DNA of 64,000 nucleotides from assembly GCF_030525755.1 (NCBI RefSeq), contig NZ_JAUNEC010000002.1:1-64000 (forward strand), given 5' to 3'. This DNA comes from Alysiella sp. (GTDB lineage Bacteria > Pseudomonadota > Gammaproteobacteria > Burkholderiales > Neisseriaceae). Every line of letters begins with the position of its first letter. The stretch's first letter is position 1. Made by a program: the position numbers and the translations under genes. Under the pieces are notes generated by a model. The model had not been told where the DNA came from, searched no databases, and saw only the letters and a list, made by a program, of their open reading frames with translations. This document shows positions 55,505 through 63,241 of this stretch, piece after piece.

Positions 55505-58039
55505 TTAGAATATTGTACCCAATTGAAATTGGAAACGTTGAATTAAGTCGGTGTCTTTCTTTTTCAGTGGATAAGCGTAACTGAGTTTGATGGGACCCAT
55601 TGGGGAAATCCATGTTAAAGCCGCGCCTGCTGAATAGCGCAGTTCATTGCTGAAAGTGGATTTGTGGTTGCTTCGGTAGTAACCACTTGAACCGTGGGGA
55701 TTGCTTCTGCTGTAATTGCTGGGGGTGTAGGTTTTACCGTCCCATACACTACCTGCATCGGCAAACAGGCTTAAACGCACGCTGCGACTGTCTTTAATGC
55801 CTGGAAATGGGAACAGCAATTCAGCATTCACATTAACTGCATATGCACCACCATAGCTTTCTGTACTGCGTGAACCATCTACATCCACATCATATACTTT
55901 GGGTCCCAATGACCCACTTTCAAAACCGCGTACAGAACCTAAACCGCCTCCTGTTTGGTTAAACATGAAAGGCACTTCTTTGGTTTTGCCGTATTTGCCG
56001 CTGTATCCCAGTTGCCCATTGAGCATTAACGTGAAATTGCGACTGAGTGGGAAATACCATGTTTGCTGATGACCAAATTGATAGTACTGAATACCACTTC
56101 CTGGCAAAGCCACTTCGCCTGTTACATTGGCTTGATAACCTTGTGTGGGCCAGTAGGCATCATCGGTGGTATTGCGATACCAGCTAACCATGCCCTTATA
56201 AATCCAATTGCGACTGCCATTTTCATCTACAAAACGCTGATAACGATATGGTGGATTGCTCAATAGTTTGACACCGATATGTTCCACACCTAAACCAAAA
56301 TTCACGCGGTCGTATTCGGTGAATGGTATGCCCATAATGGTACTAAAACCATAACGGTTCATGCCATAATTGCGTGAGTTGCTTGACAGTTTATACGGTG
56401 CGTATTTGGAGCCGTGTAAACTGTATGTCATGCTGACACCATCGGGGGTAAAATAGGGGTCGGTAAAAGAAAGATTGGCATTTTGGCGTACTTTACTGCG
56501 CGAGATGCTTAAAGCGGTGGATTTGCCTGTACCAAATAAATTGTCTTGTGCTACGCTACCTGCCAATACCAAACCATCGTCTTGAGACCAACCCACAGAA
56601 GCATTTAGACTGCCTGTATTGCGTTCTTTCACTTTAACTGCCAAATCCATTTGCTGCTCATCTTCGGGAACAGTGGCGGCTTGGATTTCCACGTCTTCAA
56701 AGTAGCCAAGTTGGCGCAAACGTCCAATGGAGCGGTCTATCTTGGATTGGTCGTATTGGGCGGCTTCCATTTGACGTAATTCACGGCGAATCACTTCATC
56801 ACGGGTTTTGGTGTTGCCACTAATGGCAATGGTGCGAACCGCCACACGATTGCCAGGTGCTAATAGCGCGGTAACATCTAAAATATGACGACCTTTGTCA
56901 TCAACGCGGCGTGTGGTTTCGGCACTTACTTGTGCATGGGCATAGCCCGCAGATTGAAGTTTGAAACGCATTTGCATTAATACGTTTTGTAAAGCATCGT
57001 AATCGCTGAGCTTGCCTGTTTTGAGTTTACTCATCAATTTTTGCAAATCGGATAAGGGGACTTCTTTGTGGTCGCCTGATATATTCATTTTGCCCCAATG
57101 GTACTTTTCACCTTCGTAAACTTTGATGGTAACTTCTTCTCGGTCTTTATTTTCATTAAATTGACGTTGTACATCATCATAATCAACACGGAAATCATAA
57201 TAACCGTGCTCACGGTAAAATGTTTCTAAGCGAGCTTTATCTTGCCCAAATTTCTCCCATGAGAACACATCGCTTTTGGTCAACCACGCAAATAAACCAC
57301 CATCTGTTAAATTAATTTGACGGCGCAATCGTGAATCCGAAAAAACTTGATTGCCTTCAAAATCAATTTTTCTGACTTTGGTGGTTTCACCTTCTTCCAC
57401 TTTAATGGTAATGGCAACGCGATTGCGCGACAGTTGCTGAACTTCGGGGGTAATGACCACATTGTGCTTCCCTTGTTCTTTGTATGCGCCATCTAGAGCA
57501 CGTAAGGCACGTACCAAGATTTCTTGATTAAAAAAATCGCCTTTTGCCAAACCTGTACTTGCTAGAGCTTCTGTTGCGCGCTGTTCAGTAGTGGCATCAA
57601 ATTGGCGCAGTTTTTCATCGTAGCTGATTTCTGCACGTTTGCCACCAATTAAATCATTGTCATTATGACCAATTGTTCCACGCATGGCAGACATTTGCTT
57701 CAAAATTGCATCATTGGTCAAAACTTTTGCACCTGTAATGGTTAAATCGCTGATAATCGGTCGCTCTTGCACGGTAACAATCAACATATCACCATTTTGT
57801 TCCAGCAGGACGTTCTCATAAAAACCACTGGCATGCAAACTGCGAATGATGTTTTCGCCAACTGCGTCTGTAAAATGGTCGCCTTCTTTAACTGGCATTA
57901 AGGAACGCACAGTGGTCTCGGAAGTGTGTTGTTCGCCTTCAATGCGAACCGAACCAATGGCAAAATCAGCAGCCCAAACTGGTGTGTTTAAGGTTAAACC
58001 CAAAGTTAGTATGCTGAAAGTGATTTTTTTTAATTTCAT
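55505..58039 (-). CDS. bamA: Outer membrane protein assembly factor BamA
   Basis: BamA inserts beta-barrel proteins into the outer membrane. The 844-residue precursor has a signal peptide ending TPVWA, five POTRA domains (about residues 28-430) and a C-terminal barrel. The conserved GGLGSVRGFE motif in the barrel and the aromatic-rich end FQFQLGTIF are visible. The ATG at 58039 (MKLKKITFSIL) lies four bases after the rseP stop; a TTG at 58051 overlapping rseP was rejected. Confidence 0.97.
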   Translation of the reverse strand: MKLKKITFSILTLGLTLNTPVWAADFAIGSVRIEGEQHTSETTVRSLMPVKEGDHFTDAVGENIIRSLHASGFYENVLLEQNGDMLIVTVQERPIISDLTITGAKVLTNDAILKQMSAMRGTIGHNDNDLIGGKRAEISYDEKLRQFDATTEQRATEALASTGLAKGDFFNQEILVRALRALDGAYKEQGKHNVVITPEVQQLSRNRVAITIKVEEGETTKVRKIDFEGNQVFSDSRLRRQINLTDGGLFAWLTKSDVFSWEKFGQDKARLETFYREHGYYDFRVDYDDVQRQFNENKDREEVTIKVYEGEKYHWGKMNISGDHKEVPLSDLQKLMSKLKTGKLSDYDALQNVLMQMRFKLQSAGYAHAQVSAETTRRVDDKGRHILDVTALLAPGNRVAVRTIAISGNTKTRDEVIRRELRQMEAAQYDQSKIDRSIGRLRQLGYFEDVEIQAATVPEDEQQMDLAVKVKERNTGSLNASVGWSQDDGLVLAGSVAQDNLFGTGKSTALSISRSKVRQNANLSFTDPYFTPDGVSMTYSLHGSKYAPYKLSSNSRNYGMNRYGFSTIMGIPFTEYDRVNFGLGVEHIGVKLLSNPPYRYQRFVDENGSRNWIYKGMVSWYRNTTDDAYWPTQGYQANVTGEVALPGSGIQYYQFGHQQTWYFPLSRNFTLMLNGQLGYSGKYGKTKEVPFMFNQTGGGLGSVRGFESGSLGPKVYDVDVDGSRSTESYGGAYAVNVNAELLFPFPGIKDSRSVRLSLFADAGSVWDGKTYTPSNYSRSNPHGSSGYYRSNHKSTFSNELRYSAGAALTWISPMGPIKLSYAYPLKKKDTDLIQRFQFQLGTIF

Positions 58040-58043
58040 GGTG

Positions 58044-59399
58044 TTATCCAAATAAACGCGTAATGTCGTTAAAGAAAGCCAAAATCATCATGGCAAGCAT
58101 CACGGATACCCCGAAACGCAAGCCCCATTCTTGCACGCGGTTGCTTAATGGTTTGCCACGTATCCATTCTATCGTATAGTAAACCAAATGTCCGCCGTCC
58201 AATACGGGAATAGGCAATAGATTCATGACACCCAAGCTGATGCTGACCAACGCGAGAAATTCCACATACGGTTGCCAGCCGATGCGTGCGGTTTGTCCTG
58301 CTACATCAGCAATCGTAACAGGACCTGAAATGTGGCTCAACGAGGCCTGTCCTGTTACCAATTTACCAAAAAATTCCGTGGTTAAAACGGTGTACCCAAC
58401 CATTTTATCCCAACCCAATTGTACTGCTTCGCCCAAAGTAGGGTAGAAATGTTGCCGAACGTGTTTTGTCCATATTTCATCGCTTGCTGGCGACAAACCC
58501 ACATAACCCACAATTTTGCTTTTATCAGGCGATTCTCGGCTTTCAGGCAGCATATGTGTGTGCATTTCCTTGCCATTACGCAAATAAGTGATGTGTAAAT
58601 TGCGTCCCGCATTTTCGCGTACTATTTTCGTCCATGCATCCCAAGTTGGCGTGGTTATACCGTTAATGGCAATGATTTTATCACCTGCTTGTAGACCCGC
58701 TTTTTCGGCAGGCTTTCCCTTTACCACCATGCCAATATGTTCAGTTTGGCGATAAGGACTCATGCCTAAACCTAAATGGCGTTTGGCAATGGCTTCTGCT
58801 TCTGGTGTACCTGCTGCATCAATAACGCGTTTTGCTTGCTGCCCATCAACTGTTTGCACTAGCACATTGATTGGACCTGCTTCCAAATCCAAAATCATTT
58901 GCGTTTGGGCATTGGCAAAATTATCTACAACCCTACCATTCACCGTTAAAATTTTATCGCCTGCCTGAAAACCTGCTTTTTGAGCAATGGTTTGTGGATA
59001 AACCGTACCCACATAAGGACGCAATTCGCTGACACCGCCCACACCAAAACTGAATGCATACAGTAAAACTGCCAATACCAAATTGGTCAATGGACCTGCG
59101 GCAACTACGGCGATGCGTTTGAGTGGATGTTGTTTATCAAACGCATAAGGTAAATCGGCTTCATCAACATTGCCTTCTCGTGTGTCCACCATTTTAACGT
59201 AGCCACCCAATGGAATGGGCGCGAGACACCATTCAATATTACGCCAAGTTTTATTCAAAAACGGTTTGCCAAAGCCAACTGAAAAACGCAGCACTTTGAT
59301 GCCGCACAAACGCGCAACAATCAAATGCCCCAACTCATGTAGACTAACCAAAAGTAAAATTGCCACCAAAAAAGCAATAATAGTTTGAATTAAAGACAA
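58044..59399 (-). CDS. rseP: Site-2 protease RseP
   Basis: RseP is a zinc intramembrane protease of the inner membrane that cleaves anti-sigma factors and signal-peptide remnants. The 451-residue product has the zinc motif HELGH (residues 21-25), two PDZ domains and the second metal motif PVLDGGH near residues 390-400. The start is TTG at 59399, with AGGT in front; the sequence MSLIQTIIAFLVAIL fits the family N-terminus. It is co-transcribed with bamA. Confidence 0.95.
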   Translation of the reverse strand: MSLIQTIIAFLVAILLLVSLHELGHLIVARLCGIKVLRFSVGFGKPFLNKTWRNIEWCLAPIPLGGYVKMVDTREGNVDEADLPYAFDKQHPLKRIAVVAAGPLTNLVLAVLLYAFSFGVGGVSELRPYVGTVYPQTIAQKAGFQAGDKILTVNGRVVDNFANAQTQMILDLEAGPINVLVQTVDGQQAKRVIDAAGTPEAEAIAKRHLGLGMSPYRQTEHIGMVVKGKPAEKAGLQAGDKIIAINGITTPTWDAWTKIVRENAGRNLHITYLRNGKEMHTHMLPESRESPDKSKIVGYVGLSPASDEIWTKHVRQHFYPTLGEAVQLGWDKMVGYTVLTTEFFGKLVTGQASLSHISGPVTIADVAGQTARIGWQPYVEFLALVSISLGVMNLLPIPVLDGGHLVYYTIEWIRGKPLSNRVQEWGLRFGVSVMLAMMILAFFNDITRLFG

Positions 59400-59498
59400 A
59401 AATGTTACCTATATCATGTGATGACTTGCTTTTCAGGCTGCCTGAAAAAGACAAAATCAATGTTTAAATGAGAAAGAAACGCAAGAATACCAGTTTTA

Positions 59499-59900
59499 TC
59501 AAGGTTTTTCCACAATCGCCTTGCCAATCGGTGCCAGCGCAATCATCGCCAATTTAATGTGTTGTATGCCAAACGGAATGCCAATAATGGTTATGAAACA
59601 AGCCAATGCCGAAGAAAGATGACCAATTGCCAACCAAATACCCGCAAAAATAAACCAAATCACATTACCCAATAAACCCAATGCACCCGTTCCAATGTCT
59701 TTCTGACCTGTAAGCAATCTTCTGTCTACTGCTTCACGTCCAAAAGGCCACAGGGCAAATTGTCCCATCACAAAACACGCTCGCGCCCACGGTAAACCAA
59801 TAATGGTAATTGCCATGATGATACCAGCCAGCCACCAACCCAAAGCCATGAAAAAGCCGCCCAGTACAAACCATAAAATATTCATGATGAAACGCATCAT
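59499..59900 (-). CDS. YccF-family inner membrane protein
   Basis: A 133-residue protein with two repeats of the YccF domain, each a membrane hairpin containing the GLPWARA and IIGIPFGIQH type motif. Function is unknown; YccF is often near envelope or metabolic genes. Three in-frame ATGs lie close together (59900, 59897, 59885); AAAGGG lies before the first two. It sits between lpxA and rseP, which is not the usual neisserial order. Confidence 0.88.
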   Translation of the reverse strand: MMRFIMNILWFVLGGFFMALGWWLAGIIMAITIIGLPWARACFVMGQFALWPFGREAVDRRLLTGQKDIGTGALGLLGNVIWFIFAGIWLAIGHLSSALACFITIIGIPFGIQHIKLAMIALAPIGKAIVEKP

Positions 59901-59967
59901 TTTCCCTTTCTGTTTTCATGCTGTCTGAAAAGTATTATTCCTTTATTTTCAGTAATGTAGATAATAT

Positions 59968-60744
59968 TTAACGAATAATCCCACGTTTGGAATCGGTCAA
60001 AAAGTTGCGCAAAATTTGCAATTCGCTGTGTTGCATGGCTTGTTGGTCAATCAGTTTTTTGGCTTCGTCCAGCGACAAATCACGCAAGTAAATGTCTTTG
60101 TAGGCGTTTTTCACATTCGCAATTTGCTCGGCAGTAAAACCATTGCGGCGCATACCTTCGCTGTTCAAACCTGCAGGCTCGGCACGATAACCCGATGCCA
60201 TAAAATACGGCGGCACATCTTTATGTACCCCTGCCGCAAATGCCGTCATTGCATACGCCCCTATGCGGCAAAATTGAAACACCAACGTGTACCCCCCCAA
60301 TACTACATAATCGCCAATTTCAACGTGTCCCGCCAAACTCGCATTGTTCGCAAAAATCGTGTGGTTGCCCACCACACAATCGTGTGCCAAATGACAGTAT
60401 GCCATTATCCAGTTGTCATCGCCCAAGCGTGTTTCGCCTATGCCCGTTACCGTGCCTGTGTTGAAGGTGGTAAATTCGCGTATGGTATTGCTGTTGCCGA
60501 TAATCAGGCGCGTGGGTTCATCGCGATATTTTTTGTCTTGTGGCTGTGCGCCCAAGCTGGCAAACTGGAAAATTTTATTGTTTTCGCCAATTTGCGTGTG
60601 TCCTTCAACCACAACGTGTGCGCCAATTTCGGTGTTTGCGCCAATTTGCACGTTTGCACCGATAGTGGAATACGCGCCTACTTTGACGCTGCTGTCCAAT
60701 TCGGCTTTGGGGTCTATGATGGCGGTGGGATGGATTAAAGTCAT
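59968..60744 (-). CDS. lpxA: UDP-N-acetylglucosamine acyltransferase
   Basis: LpxA adds the first acyl chain in lipid A synthesis. The 258-residue product has the left-handed beta-helix hexapeptide repeats ([20 protein letters not shown]) and the catalytic histidine in [10 protein letters not shown]. Length is normal. The ATG at 60744 follows AAAGGAAA, which abuts a DUS. fabZ lies upstream, as usual, but lpxD is not in the cluster. Confidence 0.96.
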   Translation of the reverse strand: MTLIHPTAIIDPKAELDSSVKVGAYSTIGANVQIGANTEIGAHVVVEGHTQIGENNKIFQFASLGAQPQDKKYRDEPTRLIIGNSNTIREFTTFNTGTVTGIGETRLGDDNWIMAYCHLAHDCVVGNHTIFANNASLAGHVEIGDYVVLGGYTLVFQFCRIGAYAMTAFAAGVHKDVPPYFMASGYRAEPAGLNSEGMRRNGFTAEQIANVKNAYKDIYLRDLSLDEAKKLIDQQAMQHSELQILRNFLTDSKRGIIR

Positions 60745-60811
60745 GGGGATTTCCTTTCAGGCTGCCTGAAAATAATTAAAGATGCATTAATTATGCTTAG
60801 TTAAAGAGATG

Positions 60812-60847
60812 TTTCAGGCAGCCCATTGATTTTAAGGCTGCCTGAAA
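60812..60847 (-). terminator. DUS inverted pair between fabZ and lpxA
   Basis: TTTCAGGCAGCC (60812-60823) pairs with GGCTGCCTGAAA (60836-60847), a 12-base stem directly after the fabZ stop. No T-run follows, so it may only attenuate, as lpxA needs expression. Confidence 0.6.
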
Positions 60848-60848
60848 A

Positions 60849-61307
60849 TCAGGCTTGCACCTTGCGTTTGGCACACATGATTTCTGCTTCTACCGCCAAT
60901 TCTCCATCAACCGTTGCAAGGGCTTTGAATTTGCCAATGCCACGTTTACTTTGCAACAATTCAATCTCAAATTGCAAACGATCGCCTGGTATCACTTGGC
61001 GTTTAAAACGCGCATTGTCAATGCCCGCAAAAAAATAGATTTCATCAGGGTTGCGACCCCCTTCGGTTAAAATAGCCAATGCGCCACAAGCTTGTGCCAT
61101 CGCTTCAATAATCAACACGCCGGGCATCACAGGAAAATCAGGGAAATGTCCTTGAAACTGTGGTTCATTCATGCTGATGTTTTTAATAGCGGTTAAACTT
61201 TTACCGCTTTCAAATGCGGTAATTCTGTCTAACAACATAAATGGGTAACGGTGTGGAATGAGTTTTTGAATGTCTTTGGCTTCAATCGGTAATGCGGTAG
61301 ATTGCAT
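60849..61307 (-). CDS. fabZ: 3-hydroxyacyl-ACP dehydratase FabZ
   Basis: FabZ dehydrates 3-hydroxyacyl-ACP in fatty-acid elongation and competes with lipid A synthesis for substrate. The 152-residue hot-dog protein has [12 protein letters not shown], the active-site block [20 protein letters not shown] and the end CAKRKVQA. The ATG at 61307 follows AGGAAA. Confidence 0.95.
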   Translation of the reverse strand: MQSTALPIEAKDIQKLIPHRYPFMLLDRITAFESGKSLTAIKNISMNEPQFQGHFPDFPVMPGVLIIEAMAQACGALAILTEGGRNPDEIYFFAGIDNARFKRQVIPGDRLQFEIELLQSKRGIGKFKALATVDGELAVEAEIMCAKRKVQA

Positions 61308-61360
61308 AAATTTTCCTGTCTATATTTAAAACATCAAAGCAAATTGCCTATTTTGTGACC

Positions 61361-61452
61361 GTTTGAAATTAAAAATAAATACAGCATACCAGCTCCTTAT
61401 GTGCGAGATGTACACGTCAGTTACTGTTGCCTTATCCGTATTAATTTCAAAC
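61361..61452. mobile_element. 92-bp MITE with perfect 12-base ends
   Basis: GTTTGAAATTAA (61361-61372) and TTAATTTCAAAC (61441-61452) are perfect inverted ends. On the minus strand the interior has AAGGCAACAG and GTGTACATCTCGCACATAAGG, like the internal blocks of the Correia-like copies elsewhere, but the ends differ. It may be a diverged subfamily. Confidence 0.55.
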
Positions 61453-61477
61453 GATCTATGTAAAGAAAAAAGATATT

Positions 61478-61510
61478 TTACTCTATTTCAAGCTGCCTGA
61501 AATAGAGTAA
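61478..61510. repeat. Hairpin with DUS-like loop between MITEs
   Basis: TTACTCTATTTCA (61478-61490) and TGAAATAGAGTAA (61498-61510) form a 13-base perfect stem. The loop plus right arm reads AGCTGCCTGAAA, one base from a DUS. Confidence 0.6.
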
Positions 61511-61528
61511 CAATGCCACATTGTCTTT

Positions 61529-61642
61529 TATAGTCGTCCAAAATACAAGCGGTACAGCGTTCCAATGTCCTGATGCACTTCTCGTACATAGTGGACGTTA
61601 CGTTGTTAGCCATCTTGTTTGCGTTCATCTTAAATGACCATA
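61529..61642. mobile_element. 114-bp Correia-like element
   Basis: The left end TATAGTCGTCCAAAATACAA resembles the right end read in reverse (TATGGTCATTTAAGATGAAC). The interior carries GCGGTACAGCGTTCC and CTCGTACATAGTGGACG, matching the general pattern of the other copies in inverted order. The borders are less certain than at 26027-26133. Together with the two features before it, it fills the 425-base gap between fabZ and rpsI. Confidence 0.5.
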
Positions 61643-61690
61643 AGTAATGTAATCTTTTTTTCAAAAATTGATTATAACGTGCAATAAAAT

Positions 61691-61720
61691 AAAACGCCCC
61701 AAATTAAATTGGGGCGTTTT
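61691..61720 (-). terminator. Terminator after rpsI
   Basis: AAAACGCCCCAA and TTGGGGCGTTTT form a 12-base stem around ATTAAA. On the minus strand it is followed by ATTTTATTGC. Confidence 0.85.
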
Positions 61721-61732
61721 ATAAAACACATA

Positions 61733-62125
61733 TTAACGTTTAGAGAATTGTTTCGCGCGACGTGCTTTACGCAAACCAGCTTTCTTACGCTCAACTTCAC
61801 GTGCATCACGAGTAACAAAACCAGCAGCAGACAAAGATGCTTTCAAAGTGGCATCGTAGTCAATCAAAGCGCGAGTAATGCCATGACGAATTGCGCCAGA
61901 TTGACCTGTTTCGCCACCGCCTGTTACGTTTACTTTGATGTCAAACGCTTCCAAGTTTTCGGTCAAAGCCAAAGGTTGGCGTACCACCATGCGGCTGGTT
62001 TCACGCGCGAAAAATTCATCAACAGGGCGACCATTTACGATGATTTGACCTGTGCCTTTTTGCAAGAACACACGAGCCACAGAGCTTTTGCGGCGACCTG
62101 TACCGTAGTAATATTTACCGTTCAT
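61733..62125 (-). CDS. rpsI: 30S ribosomal protein S9
   Basis: S9 reaches the P-site tRNA with its C-terminal tail. The 130-residue product begins [20 protein letters not shown] and ends with the basic [16 protein letters not shown]. It follows rplM by 18 bases, the standard pair. Confidence 0.97.
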   Translation of the reverse strand: MNGKYYYGTGRRKSSVARVFLQKGTGQIIVNGRPVDEFFARETSRMVVRQPLALTENLEAFDIKVNVTGGGETGQSGAIRHGITRALIDYDATLKASLSAAGFVTRDAREVERKKAGLRKARRAKQFSKR

Positions 62126-62143
62126 TTATTTGTGTCCTTACAA

Positions 62144-62575
62144 TTATTTCAATTCCAAAACTTTGGGTTGTTGTGCTGCGTGTTGGTGTTCGGCACCTGC
62201 ATACACTTTCAATTTTTTAATCATGGCGTAACCCAAAGGACCTTTTGGCAACATGCCTTTTACGGCTTTTTCCAATGCGCGACCTGGGAATTGCTCTTGC
62301 ATTTCGCGGAAAGTGCGTTGGTACAAACCACCTGCATAACCAGAGTGGCGATAGTAAATTTTGCCTTCGTTTTTGTTGCCTGTTACGCGCAATTTGTCGG
62401 CGTTAATCACGATGATGTAGTCGCCTGTATCAACGTGTGGGGTGTATTCAGGTTTGTGTTTGCCACGCAAACGGCTGGCAACTTCGGCTGCAATGCGACC
62501 CAATACTTTATCGGTTGCGTCAATCACAAACCATTCGCGTTGCACTTCGTGCGGTTTCGCTGAAAAGGTTTTCAT
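62144..62575 (-). CDS. rplM: 50S ribosomal protein L13
   Basis: L13 is an early-assembly large-subunit protein. The 143-residue product shows [20 protein letters not shown], the [20 protein letters not shown] segment and [18 protein letters not shown]. It opens the rplM-rpsI operon behind a consensus promoter. Confidence 0.97.
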   Translation of the reverse strand: MKTFSAKPHEVQREWFVIDATDKVLGRIAAEVASRLRGKHKPEYTPHVDTGDYIIVINADKLRVTGNKNEGKIYYRHSGYAGGLYQRTFREMQEQFPGRALEKAVKGMLPKGPLGYAMIKKLKVYAGAEHQHAAQQPKVLELK

Positions 62576-62613
62576 GAGATAAGTCCAATTTAGATTACGA
62601 ATAGAAACCGATG

Positions 62614-62642
62614 ATTTTAGGCACTTTCAGGCAGACTGTCAA
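62614..62642 (-). promoter_or_regulatory. Consensus sigma70 promoter of rplM-rpsI
   Basis: Read on the minus strand: perfect TTGACA (62642-62637), a 17-base spacer and TAAAAT (62619-62614). The spacer contains GTCTGCCTGAAA, one base from the DUS core. The start point would be about 30 bases before the rplM ATG. Confidence 0.85.
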
Positions 62643-62716
62643 TGCTTTACTTGACTTGTGTGTTTATTCTGCGTTCTATTGTCTGTTTATTGTCATTTTC
62701 AGGTGGTCTAAAAAGA

Positions 62717-62742
62717 AAACCACCCAATAATATGGGTGGTTT
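62717..62742 (-). terminator. Terminator of the 6S RNA transcript
   Basis: On the minus strand AAACCACCC (62742-62734) pairs with GGGTGGTTT (62725-62717) around an 8-base loop, followed by TCTTTTTAG. It closes the 6S precursor. Confidence 0.8.
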
Positions 62743-62749
62743 CACACTG

Positions 62750-62926
62750 AACCCCGCGAATGCCGTTCCAGCTGAATCCGCTTGAACCTTGTTAACAAGG
62801 TGGTCATCTCGGGTGGCTTCGGGTGCATTCCGACAAAGGGATTGCTCGCGCCCACCACAGCTCCCGACAACCGAAGCAAACTTATTGGTTCAAGGAAATG
62901 TATGCCTTCACATGCATCGCAGGGAA
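62750..62926 (-). ncRNA. ssrS: 6S RNA
   Basis: 6S RNA binds sigma70 RNA polymerase by mimicking an open promoter. Read on the minus strand, the closing stem is CCCTGCGATG at the 5' side with CATTCGCGGGG at the 3' side. CTTGAACC pairs with GGTTCAAG, and further in GCTTCGG pairs with CCGAAGC, leaving the large central bubble typical of 6S. Length about 177 bases fits. It starts about ten bases after the zapA stop; the zapA-ssrS order is common in proteobacteria. Ends are estimated from pairing. Confidence 0.85.
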
Positions 62927-62935
62927 TTTAGACAG

Positions 62936-63241
62936 TTAGCCAACTTTTAAGGTTTTATCGCAAAGTTCTAGCAATTCGGTTATTTTACGTTGCTCCGCTT
63001 CATTTGGCAATGGCGTAATAGTTTTGTTTTTATCGGCTGTTTTTAATAAATCATGCGTTAAGTTTAAGGCAGCCATAATTGCCACTTTTTCTGATTCCAT
63101 ATTCAAACCTGCGTTTTGAATGGCTTGAATTTTTTGGTTCAGTAATTCAACCGCTTTGAGTAAAGTTGCGCGTTCACTTTCGGGTGTACCAATCGTAAAT
63201 TGGCGACCCAATATTTCTACACTAATTTGTTCAATGCTCAT
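62936..63241 (-). CDS. zapA: Cell division protein ZapA
   Basis: ZapA bundles FtsZ filaments at the division ring. The 101-residue product has ISVEILGRQFTIGTPESERA at its N-terminus and the helix MESEKVAIMAALNLTHDLLK. The ATG at 63241 overlaps the stop of the upstream coiled-coil gene by four bases, so the two are likely co-translated. Confidence 0.93.
   Translation of the reverse strand: MSIEQISVEILGRQFTIGTPESERATLLKAVELLNQKIQAIQNAGLNMESEKVAIMAALNLTHDLLKTADKNKTITPLPNEAEQRKITELLELCDKTLKVG

Noticed and set aside
60016..60738. 240-codon plus-strand frame opposite lpxA
   Set aside because: Antisense shadow of lpxA; cysteine- and histidine-rich nonsense translation.
61709..62563. 284-codon plus-strand frame opposite rpsI and rplM
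   Set aside because: Antisense shadow covering two ribosomal protein genes.
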